NCBI GenBank assembly: GCA_015099395.1
Contig: AP024096.1
Coordinates: 6,117,485-6,181,484, forward strand
Origin: Ktedonobacteria bacterium brp13
GTDB lineage: Bacteria; Chloroflexota; Ktedonobacteria; Ktedonobacterales; Ktedonobacteraceae
Direction of reading: 5' to 3'
Length of the DNA: 64,000 nucleotides
Shown: positions 25,088 through 34,040 of the stretch, in pieces
How the letters are laid out: each line of letters starts with the position of its first letter
How positions within the stretch are numbered: the first letter of the stretch is position 1
Notes under the pieces: model-generated
What the model saw: only the letters and a program-made list of their open reading frames with translations
What the model was told of the DNA's origin: nothing
Database searches by the model: none
Position numbers and translations under genes: made by a program

Positions 25088-26149
25088 CTAGGCTTCTTCT
25101 GGGGTTGATACTGGTGCTGGTGTATGCAACTTCGTCAATCCTTCGGCGATCGCCTGTGCGACTCCGGTCTCGCCAGTCTGCTTGGCGACACGGATGGCGT
25201 TCTGGATTGCCAGGGCGTTGGAGCGACCGTGTGCTACAATCGCGGCCCCATTCACGCCTAGTAGAGGAACACCGCCATACTCTGCGTAATCTAGCTTCTT
25301 GAAGACGTTACGCAAGCTGGGTTTGAGGACCGCTGCCGCCAGCTTATTGGGCAGCGACTTCATCATCTCAGCTTTAATTAATGCTAGCATCGTCTCGCCG
25401 ACACCCTCACTCACCTTGAGGACCGTATTGCCGACAAAACCGTCGCAGACGACGACCTCGACACGACCAGTAGGGATATCGTTGCCTTCAACATTGCCGA
25501 TAAAGTTCAGGTTCAGCGTCTGTGCGTTCTCTTTGAGTAGCTTATGGGTCTCGATAACCTGCTGATTGCCCTTCCCCTCTTCCTCACCATTCGCTAACAG
25601 GCCGACACGTGGATTGGAGATCTTAAAAATACGCTCCATATAAATAGAACCCATCAGCGCGAATTGTTGCAAATATTCTGGCTTGCAGTCGGTGTTGGCT
25701 CCCATATCAATGACCAGGCTTGCTCCATGTGCGGTCGGGAAGACACCGCCCAGCGCGGGGCGCTCAACACCTGGGAGGCGCTTTAACGTAAAGAGCGATG
25801 CAGCTAGCATCGCTCCGCTATTGCCGGCTGAAACGGCTCCCAGTGCTTTTCCATCGCGTACGAGTTGTAGTGCCAGGACCATTGAAGCGTTCTTCTTGCG
25901 GCGAACAGCAGCTGACGGGTGCTCATCCATCTCGATAACCTCATCGGTATGGACGATCGGCAGATCCAATCCTGTTGTATCATGTTTTGCCAGCTCTGCC
26001 TTAATGAGCACCTCATTCCCTACCAGGTAGACTCCTATATGATAGGCGCGGGCAGCCTGTATCGCGCCTAGCACAGCCTCACTCGGCCCTTTGTCTCCAC
26101 CCATAGCGTCAAGTGCGACGCGAACAGGAGTACTAGTGGAAGCACTCAT
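25088..26149 (-). CDS. plsX: phosphate acyltransferase PlsX
   Basis: A 353-residue PlsX, which makes acyl-phosphate from acyl-ACP for the first step of bacterial glycerolipid synthesis (with PlsY). Signature segments: VRVALDAMGGDKGPSEAV at the N-terminus, ASMVLALQLVRDG near 90, SAGNSGAMLAAS near 105, DMGANTDCKP near 145, GLLANGEEEGKGN near 185, VCDGFVGNTVLK near 230 and YGGVPLLGVNG near 290. The start at 26149 overlaps the stop of the upstream response regulator by four bases, so the two are translationally coupled. In many bacteria plsX sits with rpmF and fabD/fabH; here it is instead joined to a receiver protein, which is unusual. Confidence 0.95.
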   Translation of the reverse strand: MSASTSTPVRVALDAMGGDKGPSEAVLGAIQAARAYHIGVYLVGNEVLIKAELAKHDTTGLDLPIVHTDEVIEMDEHPSAAVRRKKNASMVLALQLVRDGKALGAVSAGNSGAMLAASLFTLKRLPGVERPALGGVFPTAHGASLVIDMGANTDCKPEYLQQFALMGSIYMERIFKISNPRVGLLANGEEEGKGNQQVIETHKLLKENAQTLNLNFIGNVEGNDIPTGRVEVVVCDGFVGNTVLKVSEGVGETMLALIKAEMMKSLPNKLAAAVLKPSLRNVFKKLDYAEYGGVPLLGVNGAAIVAHGRSNALAIQNAIRVAKQTGETGVAQAIAEGLTKLHTPAPVSTPEEA

Positions 26150-26532
26150 GCTTTCAGACCCCCAGGTTCTCCAATAGTCTGTTTGACCAGCTCGACGAGC
26201 TTATCCAGATCAAAAGGTTTATAGACGATATGAACGACACCCGCAGCTCTGAACTCTTTCTCCTCATTGCCTGCACTCAAGAAGGCTGTCACCACGATGA
26301 CAGGGATCTGGTGCTCAACGGCCATCGCCAGGAGTTTGAGTTCGTCACGGCCATCCAGGTATGGCATCATGATATCCAGCAATACCAGATCTGGTTGGTG
26401 TTCACGTACAGCATCAAAGAAGCGCAGGCTCTGCGTCGTCATGAATGTCTCATAGCCTTCATCCGCCAGTGCCTCAGTGAGCAGGTCTGCAATGGTTGGA
26501 TCGTCATCCATTATAAGGATTTTTTTAGCCAT
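26146..26532 (-). CDS. stand-alone response-regulator receiver protein
   Basis: A 128-residue CheY-like receiver with no output domain. The acidic pocket is MDDDPT at residues 8-13, the phosphoacceptor Asp is D53 in LVLLDIMMP, the Thr is in VVVTAF near 87, and the Lys is in VYKPFDLDKL near 108. All key residues are present. It is the first gene of a two-gene unit with plsX (ATGA overlap). No histidine kinase is nearby, so its partner must be elsewhere. Whether it regulates lipid synthesis is unknown. Confidence 0.92.
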   Translation of the reverse strand: MAKKILIMDDDPTIADLLTEALADEGYETFMTTQSLRFFDAVREHQPDLVLLDIMMPYLDGRDELKLLAMAVEHQIPVIVVTAFLSAGNEEKEFRAAGVVHIVYKPFDLDKLVELVKQTIGEPGGLKA

Positions 26533-26948
26533 GGAAGCATCATCCCCTCATCTCTCAAAATCAACACACCATACAGTGTTGGCCCGCTCATAACTCATAT
26601 TTGGGCCCTCTACACAGATATCTGTATTATAACACTCTCTTATGGAAGACGGTCTAATCTTTGACTATCGGGGAGCGAAATTGGCCTGAAAAATGTCTTA
26701 CGTCCTATCACAGCGAGATACTATCAAAAATAGTATAGGTACTTTACTTATGAAATTGCAAGATGCTCATGAATCCACCCGCTGCTTCTGGAAGCGGGAC
26801 GCCACCTCTTCACAAATTCGCACATCCTGATAGCAGAATCTATAGCGATATTCTGGTCTCAAAAACTCTTTCAGGGTCTATAAAGAGGGAAGGGACTAGC
26901 GTGAAGATGAGCGAAAGCGTGAAAAAAGTTACAATAGGGATGAAGGTG

Positions 26949-27024
26949 CTTACTACGTATCCGAAAACTTGCGTGTGCAGAGCACTAGCGACGCCAGTCG
27001 CGTTGGGTTTCGGAATAAGATCTT
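26949..27024 (+). repeat. REP-like palindromic element, copy R1
   Basis: A ~76-bp unit with near-identical copies at 35801-35876 (same strand) and 57368-57442 (reverse). The core GCACTAGCGACGCCAGTCGC contains a GCGAC-GCCA-GTCGC hairpin, flanked by an outer stem CCGAAA/TTTCGG, and the right end is AATAAGATCTT. The copies differ by a few substitutions and one 1-bp indel. All three are intergenic. Confidence 0.85.
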
Positions 27025-27066
27025 TGTAGATGGCTGTCTTGCTCTTTTTTTCTGCTTTTGCGAGCG

Positions 27067-27096
27067 TTTACAACCTTGTTCAAATTGAGCTATACT
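27067..27096 (+). promoter_or_regulatory. predicted promoter of dnaN-recF
   Basis: TTTACA at 27067-27072 and TATACT at 27091-27096 with an 18-bp spacer, about 47 bp before the dnaN start. Confidence 0.6.
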
Positions 27097-27142
27097 AGCG
27101 TGGAAATGTCTGTGTTATGGATGTGCCTGGAGGTTTCCGTTC

Positions 27143-28276
27143 TTGAAAATTACATGTAAACAACAGGACCTGAGTCGTGGTCTCTCTATCGTTAGCCATG
27201 CGGTCTCAAGTCGCAGTACGTTACCGATCCTTGCCAATATTTTGTTGACGACCGAGCAGAATTATCTGAAGCTCTCGGCAACTAACCTGGAGATCGGTAT
27301 TAATTGCTTGATTGATGCTGATGTCTCGGAAGAGGGCTCGACGACCGTGCCTGCCAAAACCTTTACTGATCTGGTGAATAGCTTGCGTCAGGGCCAGGTG
27401 GTGCTGTCGGTAGCGGAAGATTCACATGATATCAATGTGAAGAGTACCGGTAGTAATGCCAATATTAAAGGTATGGACCCTTCGGAGTTTCCGTTGATCC
27501 CTAGTGCTGAAGGCGGCGAGGAGCCGATTGTGCTGGATGCAAGTCTGCTGAAAGAGATGATCTCGCAGGTGGTCTTCGCGGCTGCCGACGACGATGCACG
27601 TCCGGTCCTGACTGGTGTGCTCGTTGAGGTACAGGATGAGAAGGTCTCCTTTGCGGCAGCAGATGCGTTTCGCCTGGCGTTACGTGTCTCTCCGTTGCCC
27701 GGTCACGACGCTACTCACGGTAGTATCTTGATCCCGGCGCGTACGCTGAGTGAGTTGGCACGTATCCTGCCATCGGAGGGGGCGGTCCAGATCATCGTGA
27801 CTCCCAACCGTAGTCAGGTACTGTTCCATACCGAGCAGATCGATCTGGTCTCGCGTCTGATTGAGGGGACCTTCCCCAATATCAAGGCTGCGATTCCGAA
27901 AGAGCATACGACCCGCGCTGTGGTGGAGACCAAAGAGTTCGCTGCCGCTGTCAGGACGGTACAACCATTCGCACGTGATAGCGCGAATATCACGCGCATT
28001 AAGATCTCGGCAGGCGAGGGCACTGGCGCTGGTAGCCTGACCCTGGAGTCGACGGCTGAAGATATTGGCAACAATATCACGACGATCAATGCTGCGGTCG
28101 ATGGTGCTGAGCAAGAGATCATCTTTAATGTCAAATACCTTTCCGAGGTGTTAGCGATTCTTGATACCCCGGAGGTTGCGCTCGAAGTTATCTCTGCTGG
28201 TCGCCCTGGCGTTGTCAAACCGGTCAGCCCTGCTGACTACACATACGTCATTATGCCGATGAGCACCAACCGCTAA
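27143..28276 (+). CDS. dnaN: DNA polymerase III subunit beta (sliding clamp)
   Basis: A 377-residue beta clamp with three repeated domains (about 1-125, 130-250 and 255-377). It opens MKITCKQQDLSRGLSIVSHAV and contains RSTLPILANIL near 24 and a C-terminal YVIMPMSTNR, matching the canonical Y-x-I-x-P-M ending of DnaN. The start is a TTG at 27143 with GGAGG nine bases upstream, which is also where homology begins. It tethers polymerase III to DNA. recF follows after 164 bp, but dnaA, the usual upstream neighbour, is absent from the window. Confidence 0.96.
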   Translation: MKITCKQQDLSRGLSIVSHAVSSRSTLPILANILLTTEQNYLKLSATNLEIGINCLIDADVSEEGSTTVPAKTFTDLVNSLRQGQVVLSVAEDSHDINVKSTGSNANIKGMDPSEFPLIPSAEGGEEPIVLDASLLKEMISQVVFAAADDDARPVLTGVLVEVQDEKVSFAAADAFRLALRVSPLPGHDATHGSILIPARTLSELARILPSEGAVQIIVTPNRSQVLFHTEQIDLVSRLIEGTFPNIKAAIPKEHTTRAVVETKEFAAAVRTVQPFARDSANITRIKISAGEGTGAGSLTLESTAEDIGNNITTINAAVDGAEQEIIFNVKYLSEVLAILDTPEVALEVISAGRPGVVKPVSPADYTYVIMPMSTNR

Positions 28277-28294
28277 TTGCGCATGCTCTACATT

Positions 28295-28323
28295 CCTGGC
28301 GGCACCAGTGCCGTGCCGCCAGG
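28295..28323 (+). terminator. hairpin between dnaN and recF
   Basis: CCTGGCGGCA at 28295-28304 pairs perfectly with TGCCGCCAGG at 28314-28323. The tail (CCTCTTGCTG) is only weakly T-rich, so this may be a partial terminator that lowers recF expression. Confidence 0.5.
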
Positions 28324-28440
28324 CCTCTTGCTGCTATCGTACGTATGCTATACTACTCGTTACCACATTTCACATAGACAAAAAGAATAACTTGTTCACA
28401 AAGCTACCTTCGTTGGAATATCACTATTACGGATGGGTGC

Positions 28441-29640
28441 ATGTATCTTTCTCGCCTCTCGATAGCCGATTTTCGTAATTATCAGCAGCTTGATCTTGAG
28501 CTAGGACCAGGTCTCTTTCTCTTTTATGGCGATAATGCGCAGGGCAAGACGAATCTTCTTGAAGCTGTGAGTATGCTGGCAACCGGGACGTCGTTTCATG
28601 CGTCTGGGGACCGAGAGGTAGTAAACTGGTCTACGCCAGAACACATCGCGCATATCAATGGTCTGGTGCAGCGACGTGAGGATACTCTGCAACTTGAGAT
28701 TGTAGTGGTGGACCCTAATCCGCCTGCTCTCCATGATCCGTATAGAGCGGAGGTGACACAGCGCTCGCTTGAATTGCCCGCGCATATGCAGCGCAAACGC
28801 TTTAAGGTTAATGGCGCTCCTCGGCGGACCATCGACTTTATAGGGCAGATGAAGGCGGTCCTCTTTGCTCCGACCGATCTGCACCTGGTAGATGGTGGAC
28901 CCGATGAGCGACGCCGTTTTCTGGATCGCGCGCTCTGTCAGGTGCAACCGAGCTACTGCCAGGCGCTGATGAAGTATCGTAAGATTGTGACACAGCGGGC
29001 TGCGCTCCTCAAACGTATCCGGGATAACCAGGAAGAGCCAGGGATGTTGAACTACCTGGATGAGCAACTGATCCTGCTGGCAACCCAGATCATCTACGAG
29101 CGGCAGCGTATGGTTAAGGCGCTCAATGAACTGGCGAATGTCTATCATCAGTCGATTAGTGGTGGACGAGAAGAGTTGAGGATTGTCTATCGCCCCTCCT
29201 TCAAGAGTGATCCTGCCAGCAGTCTTGCCGAAGCCCCTCAGCACTACCACGAGCAGTTACAGGCTGCCCGGCGCAAAGAGATCCTGCAAGGCGTCTGTTT
29301 GCTTGGTCCTCATCGCGATGATCTGGAGTTTCTGGTCAATGAGGTCCCTATTCATATCTATGGCTCGCGTGGACAGCAGCGTACAGCTGCTTTATCGGCG
29401 AAATTAGCGGAACTTGCATTTATGCAGAACCATACTGGTGATCAACCGGTTTTGCTTCTGGATGATGTCTTCAGCGAACTGGATCACATACGTCGTGAAT
29501 ATCTGCTAGATCAGGTATCACACTATGAGCAGGTGATGCTTACCTCAACCGATCTGGATAGCTTTCCGGCTGAGATCATTCAACGTGCGCATAGTTTCCA
29601 GGTTGTACAGGGCCACATCACGCCTGACACCGACCTTTAA
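28441..29640 (+). CDS. recF: DNA replication and repair protein RecF
   Basis: A 399-residue RecF, an SMC-like ABC ATPase that loads RecA at single-strand gaps. It begins MYLSRLSIADFRNYQQLDLEL, with Walker A YGDNAQGKTNLLEAV near residue 30, the conserved FAPTDLHLVDGGPDERRRFLD near 140, an ABC signature around GSRGQQRTAALSAKLAE near 305, and Walker B VLLLDDVFSELD near 338. It lies 164 bp behind dnaN. Its stop codon overlaps the stop of the convergent DUF4129 gene by four bases. Confidence 0.95.
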   Translation: MYLSRLSIADFRNYQQLDLELGPGLFLFYGDNAQGKTNLLEAVSMLATGTSFHASGDREVVNWSTPEHIAHINGLVQRREDTLQLEIVVVDPNPPALHDPYRAEVTQRSLELPAHMQRKRFKVNGAPRRTIDFIGQMKAVLFAPTDLHLVDGGPDERRRFLDRALCQVQPSYCQALMKYRKIVTQRAALLKRIRDNQEEPGMLNYLDEQLILLATQIIYERQRMVKALNELANVYHQSISGGREELRIVYRPSFKSDPASSLAEAPQHYHEQLQAARRKEILQGVCLLGPHRDDLEFLVNEVPIHIYGSRGQQRTAALSAKLAELAFMQNHTGDQPVLLLDDVFSELDHIRREYLLDQVSHYEQVMLTSTDLDSFPAEIIQRAHSFQVVQGHITPDTDL

Positions 29641-31307
29641 CGTTTTCTGCTCGTGTCAGGTTCTTTTGCTGGCTCCTTTGTTCCTCGTGTGCTCTGCTCT
29701 TCTTGCATAGACTCCTCGTGTGCGCTGACCTTCTGCTTCAGTACCTGCCAGCTAGTCCGCATCTGCTCAAGCTCTTCTGTTTGTGGTGGTAGCTGTCCGT
29801 AGCGGGTGGCGTTATAGATCTCGGTGACGGTCCTGGTCTCTGGCTCAACCAGGGCGAGGGCCAGTGCTTTATCGACACGTTGCTTATATTCAGAGGGTGT
29901 CTCGTCGCTCTTATGCCAGATATTGCGTTGCGCTGCCCAGGCCAGAAATGCGCGATAGATAGAGCGCACATCGTGTTCTGACTCGCTACGTTCCTTATCG
30001 ATAATCTCAGTTGGCTCGGCAGCTGGTTGGGCCTGCTGTTGACGTCCAAAGAGTCTCAGCCATAGGTTGCGGAAGAAAGATCGTAGCTGTGACCAGAAGA
30101 GCGTCCATGACCAGATATTCTCATGTTTCTCCGCCTCGATCCTGACATGTATCTTTCTATAACGTCGTAATACCACCACAGTAAGGATCACCAACGCCAC
30201 AATAATGACAAGGAGGATCAGGATACCCCCATAGGTAGCGGCAACGTTCGTATGGGTCCCTCCTCCAACTTTCTGTACATGTTTAGCGAGGGGCTGCCCG
30301 GTAACTGCAGTGTGGGCTATTGTGGGCAGGTGGGTCTTGATACCGATGCGTTGCGCGAGCCAGAAAAAGGGAGCCACGATGACGACGGCTATTGCCGCCA
30401 CAACATATGTCGCTATTGTATAGATAACTCCGACAGGCGCGAGCAGATTGAGCATGGCAGTGAGCATAGATGGACTGGCTGTCAGTCCGATGCCTAGTGC
30501 AAGCAGTAGCAAAAACATGCAGATTGGGAAGAGGGTCAGTAAGAGCAGACGGTCCTGAATATGCTTGCTGCTCTGGAGACCGGTGAGATGATGATAGCGT
30601 AAAAAGATCGCATGTGCTAACGCGTGTGTGCAGAGGGTACACACGAGAAAGAGGGGGATGAGCATCAGCAGTTCGAGCGTATTGTTGCTACTGACTGCTT
30701 GCAATAAGATCGCTATCAGTATGATCGCGCCACGGGTCATCAGGATATGTCTGGTCTGACCGGCATCGATCGTCAGGCGCGCAATCTTTGCGCCATAGTA
30801 ACAGAACAGGTATGAGATGACGATGACGCAGAGGATACTGAAGGCGTGCTGATTAAAGTGGAGTAGGTCGTTGGCGCACAGGCCAAGCCAGGTAAGATCC
30901 CAGAGTGCATAGCTGCCCGCATACCGACTACCCCAGACGACGATGATAACCATAATGACCTGGAGCGTGATCAGCATCCCAATGTTGAACTCAATACGTC
31001 GGTGTGGCGCATAGTCATCCTGTGGAAACGCCTGCATCTTCAGTACCTGACTCAGGAAGCTTGTGCTCATGAGCAGCAGAAAAGGGGCCCATAGTGGCAC
31101 AACTGGCACCTGCATACCGAAGAGATGCACGCTAGCCAGTGCTATCAGTGCTGCAGCGATACAGCATGCCTCTGTGGTAGCATAGAGTACAGGTAATAAT
31201 TGCTCGCTCCAACTGACCAGGGTGATCGGTATTGGCGATGCTATAACCTGTTCTGCCTGTTCCTCATCTATCACTGCTGCATCAGCTGGCCTCTGTTCCT
31301 CATTCAT
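29637..31307 (-). CDS. multi-pass membrane protein with C-terminal DUF4129 domain
   Basis: A 556-residue protein with a hydrophilic N-terminus (about 30 residues), ten or so hydrophobic helices up to about residue 385, and a cytoplasmic C-terminus. That tail carries the DUF4129 pattern YRAFLAWAAQRNIWHKSDETPSEY (about 450-475), which is usual at the end of transglutaminase-like membrane proteins that accompany MoxR and DUF58. Here no transglutaminase catalytic Cys/His/Asp region is visible, so the protein appears to be the membrane plus DUF4129 part only. The MoxR-DUF58 pair is 22 kb away at 52.9-55.4 kb. It is convergent with recF and its far C-terminus is Glu/Lys-rich and disordered. Confidence 0.85.
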   Translation of the reverse strand: MNEEQRPADAAVIDEEQAEQVIASPIPITLVSWSEQLLPVLYATTEACCIAAALIALASVHLFGMQVPVVPLWAPFLLLMSTSFLSQVLKMQAFPQDDYAPHRRIEFNIGMLITLQVIMVIIVVWGSRYAGSYALWDLTWLGLCANDLLHFNQHAFSILCVIVISYLFCYYGAKIARLTIDAGQTRHILMTRGAIILIAILLQAVSSNNTLELLMLIPLFLVCTLCTHALAHAIFLRYHHLTGLQSSKHIQDRLLLLTLFPICMFLLLLALGIGLTASPSMLTAMLNLLAPVGVIYTIATYVVAAIAVVIVAPFFWLAQRIGIKTHLPTIAHTAVTGQPLAKHVQKVGGGTHTNVAATYGGILILLVIIVALVILTVVVLRRYRKIHVRIEAEKHENIWSWTLFWSQLRSFFRNLWLRLFGRQQQAQPAAEPTEIIDKERSESEHDVRSIYRAFLAWAAQRNIWHKSDETPSEYKQRVDKALALALVEPETRTVTEIYNATRYGQLPPQTEELEQMRTSWQVLKQKVSAHEESMQEEQSTRGTKEPAKEPDTSRKR

Positions 31308-31615
31308 CAGTTGCTGGCACCTTTCTGCTCGTTCTGCTCTGGCTTTATCTGTGCATAATTGCTAGCTCTTCTTGCACAATTGTACGTATTGCGTTTAGCG
31401 TTGTCAATGCAATGTGCCGCGTACCAGTGAAACTTTTTAACAACCATGCGGCGTAATGAGTGATAGAAGGCCATAACGGTCTATTTTCCGTACATCATTC
31501 AGGTATGGTGTGCATACTATGAGTAGAGAGCAGAATGTTGGTAAGGAAGCACACGTGAGTTAGCAGCAGGATGTAATAGAAGAGCTAGAGAGCTAGAGAG
31601 CTAGGAGGAGTCTGC
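31308..31615. other. divergent intergenic region upstream of the sugar ABC operon
   Basis: 308 bp between the DUF4129 gene and the ABC binding-protein gene. It contains a small palindrome around TGCACAATTGTACG near 31371-31385 that could be a repressor site, and three tandem 8-bp repeats at 31581-31604. No gene is visible. Confidence 0.45.
31581..31604 (+). repeat. three tandem copies of an 8-bp repeat
   Basis: AGAGCTAG occurs three times in a row at 31581-31588, 31589-31596 and 31597-31604, immediately followed by the GAGGAG ribosome site of the ABC binding-protein gene. Changes in copy number would move the promoter relative to the ribosome site. Confidence 0.9.
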
Positions 31616-32974
31616 ATGGAACCTGAGCAGCGCGAGGCTCTCGATGAGAGTCTCGTCAAGATACGAGCGGGACGAATGACGCGCCGCACGTTTCTTGAAC
31701 GTGCCACGTCCCTTGGCTTGAGTGGGAGTGCCGCCGTCTCACTATTGGAGGCGTGTGGTAGCTCAAGTAATAGTAGCGGTGGGAATAAGGCCGCGACCAA
31801 TCTTATCTGGCAGAGTGAGCAAGAATCCACGAATACGTATAAGGCTATCGTTGATACCTTCAATGCAAGCGTTGGTCAGCGCAAGGGCATTCATGTCACA
31901 TGGCAGCAAGGGCCAGCCAGTACCAACGATATGCTGACCCGCTATACCAATATGCTGCGTGCCCGGGATGGGAGTATCGATGTGCTCTCCATCGATATTG
32001 TCTACCCTGCGCAGTTCGCGGCCAGCGAATGGATACGCCCGATTACCACGCAGCAATGGTCGAATAGTGAACGGAGCGCCTATCTGCCTGGACCTCTGCA
32101 GGGCTGTACCTATCAAAATCAGCTTTGGGCTGCCCCGTTTCGCTCCGATGTTGGTGTGCTTTATTATCGTACCGACCTCATCAACGAGGCACCAGGTACC
32201 TGGGATGATCTTACTGCGCAGGCGCAGGGAGTACAGCATGGCCAGGTCAAGTATGGCTATGTCTGGCAGGGAGCGCAATATGAAGGTCTGGTCTGTAACT
32301 TCTGTGAAGTGCTCTATGGCTATGGTGGCACCGTATTGGATCCCAATGATCCCACGAAGGTAACGGTAAACTCGGATGAGGGCAAGGCTGCTCTGGCGCG
32401 TATGGTGAGTTGGGTCGGAACAATCTCACCTAGATCTGTCACCACCTATATGGAGGACAGTTCGCGCCAGGTCTGGCAGAACGCCGATGCTGCTTTTATG
32501 CGCAACTGGCCTTATGCCTATACGCTGGGTGAGGATTCCACACAGTCACGCATCGCCAACAAATTTGCAGTGCATGCACTCTGTGCAGGTGGTAAAAATA
32601 GTGTTCCTCATTCCGTGCTGGGCGGTTGGAATATGGCAATCAATGCCTACTCGCCTCATGGCGAGCAGGCCTGGGAGTTTATCCACTATATGCTGCAACA
32701 GGATGCGCAGAAGAAGGCCGCACTGGGGGCTGGACTGGCGATGACGTTAAAGAGTATCTATACTGATAAAGACGTACTGGCCAAAAATCCCCTCTTCTCA
32801 CAGTTACAGGCAATTCTGCAAAATGCCCTGCCGCGTCCTGTCTCTCCTCGCTATACCAATGTCTCCGATGCTCTACAGTTGCGCATCTACCAGGCATTGA
32901 AACGTGAGCATAGCCCTGGTGACGCACTGGCAAGTCTTGCGACTGATCTGAAAAAGATTGTCACCACTGTGTGA
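31616..32974 (+). CDS. sugar ABC transporter substrate-binding lipoprotein
   Basis: A 452-residue extracellular solute-binding protein of family 1 (MalE/ThuE-like). The N-terminus has TRRTFLERATSLGL (about 22-35), a Tat-like RR motif, then LLEACGSSS near 45-50, a lipobox with Cys at about 47, and a Ser/Asn/Gly linker. The mature part contains VLSIDIVYPAQFAASEWI and APFRSDVGVLYYRTDLINEAPGTWDDL, common in disaccharide-binding members such as trehalose/maltose-binding proteins. It is anchored outside the membrane and delivers sugar to the two permeases encoded next. GGAGGAG precedes the ATG. A 24-bp tandem duplication spans its stop codon. Exact sugar not predictable. Confidence 0.92.
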   Translation: MEPEQREALDESLVKIRAGRMTRRTFLERATSLGLSGSAAVSLLEACGSSSNSSGGNKAATNLIWQSEQESTNTYKAIVDTFNASVGQRKGIHVTWQQGPASTNDMLTRYTNMLRARDGSIDVLSIDIVYPAQFAASEWIRPITTQQWSNSERSAYLPGPLQGCTYQNQLWAAPFRSDVGVLYYRTDLINEAPGTWDDLTAQAQGVQHGQVKYGYVWQGAQYEGLVCNFCEVLYGYGGTVLDPNDPTKVTVNSDEGKAALARMVSWVGTISPRSVTTYMEDSSRQVWQNADAAFMRNWPYAYTLGEDSTQSRIANKFAVHALCAGGKNSVPHSVLGGWNMAINAYSPHGEQAWEFIHYMLQQDAQKKAALGAGLAMTLKSIYTDKDVLAKNPLFSQLQAILQNALPRPVSPRYTNVSDALQLRIYQALKREHSPGDALASLATDLKKIVTTV

Positions 32975-33001
32975 AAGAAGATTGTCACCACTGTGTGAAA
33001 G
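32954..33001 (+). repeat. 24-bp tandem duplication across a stop codon
   Basis: A 24-bp unit (starting AAGATTGTCACCACTGTG) is present twice without a single change, at 32954-32977 and 32978-33001. The first copy encodes the last codons and stop of the binding protein; the second is untranslated and separates it from the permease ribosome site. Confidence 0.95.
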
Positions 33002-33023
33002 AAGAAGGGAGGAGGTATCTGCT

Positions 33024-33983
33024 ATGGCCGTCCATGCTATTCGCTCTGGTGGTCAGCGTCGTCAGCGTAGTACACCATCGGCCTTCTCGCAGATGAGAGG
33101 GCGCATTACGCCACGTGGTGGCTGGCTACCGTACCTTATGATCTTTCCGACTCTGCTACTGATGCTGGTCATTGCGGTCTATCCAATGCTCGATTCGCTA
33201 TGGATCAGTCTGCTCAACAATCCTTTACTCTCGCACCCCGTCTTTGTTGGATTGCGCAATTATAGCCAGGTGCTGGAGGACTCTGTCTTCCAGCAGGCGT
33301 TCAAGACTACCCTGATCTTTACTGCGGCGAGTGTGGCCTTAGAGACCCTGTTCGGATTGGGGATCGCACTCTTAATTAACCAGACCTTTCCGGGTCGGGG
33401 ACTGGTGCGGGCAGCGATCCTGGTGCCCTGGGCCTTCCCGACCGTCATCTCGGCGCAGATGTGGCTGCTCATGTATAGCGACCAGACCGGGATCGTAACC
33501 TCGATCCTGCAAGGGCTACATTTGTTGGCCCCCGGTGATACGCTGATCGGTTCAACTTCCGGTGTTATTATTGCGGCCCTGATTACCGATGTTTGGAAGA
33601 CAACACCTTTCATCGCTCTCTTGCTACTCGCAGGACTGCAGGTCATCTCTGCTGAGCTCTACGAGGCCGCCAGCGTCGATGGCGCAACTCGCTGGCAACG
33701 CTTCACTCGTATCACCCTGCCATTACTCAAGCGATCGCTTTTTATTGCGCTCCTTTTTCGTCTGCTCGATTCTATTCGCGTCTTTGATCTGTTTTATGTC
33801 TTCGGACAACGTACCGTCCCTTCGATGGCTTCATATGCGAACTTCAAGATGTTTGCCAGTACCGTCGAAGACTTTGCACCCGGTGTCGCTGCCGCTGTCA
33901 TTGTCTTTCTATGCGGGCTCATTATCAGTTTGCTGGTAGCAGGTATCATGAACGCTGATGCTATTGGCTATCGCCGCAGGTAG
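33024..33983 (+). CDS. sugar ABC transporter permease (MalF-like)
   Basis: A 319-residue inner-membrane permease with six transmembrane helices (the first near residues 42-62, YLMIFPTLLLMLVIAVYP). The ABC-contact EAA loop is EAASVDGATRWQRFTRITLP near 220. The basic N-terminus of about 35 residues is cytoplasmic. I start at the ATG at 33024, with GGGAGGAGG just upstream, rather than the in-frame codon at 32958 that would read through the tandem duplication. It forms the translocation pore with the next permease. Confidence 0.92.
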   Translation: MAVHAIRSGGQRRQRSTPSAFSQMRGRITPRGGWLPYLMIFPTLLLMLVIAVYPMLDSLWISLLNNPLLSHPVFVGLRNYSQVLEDSVFQQAFKTTLIFTAASVALETLFGLGIALLINQTFPGRGLVRAAILVPWAFPTVISAQMWLLMYSDQTGIVTSILQGLHLLAPGDTLIGSTSGVIIAALITDVWKTTPFIALLLLAGLQVISAELYEAASVDGATRWQRFTRITLPLLKRSLFIALLFRLLDSIRVFDLFYVFGQRTVPSMASYANFKMFASTVEDFAPGVAAAVIVFLCGLIISLLVAGIMNADAIGYRRR

Positions 33984-34040
33984 GCACTACCAGTTGCATT
34001 CAGCAGAGAGACTCAGCTAGCAATAATCCAGGAGGTCATT

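Larger units (their letters stand above)
26533..27142. other. intergenic region upstream of dnaN
   Basis: 610 bp without a convincing gene; a short open frame at 26763-27029 crosses a repeat and is rejected. It holds a 12-bp palindrome ACAGATATCTGT at 26614-26625 next to a minus-strand TTATAAT that could serve the response-regulator gene, REP-like copy R1 (26949-27024), and the dnaN promoter (27067-27096). No DnaA box is visible here. Confidence 0.6.

Noticed and set aside
26763..27029. Open frame upstream of dnaN
   Set aside because: It runs through REP-like copy R1 and has no ribosome site or protein-like features.
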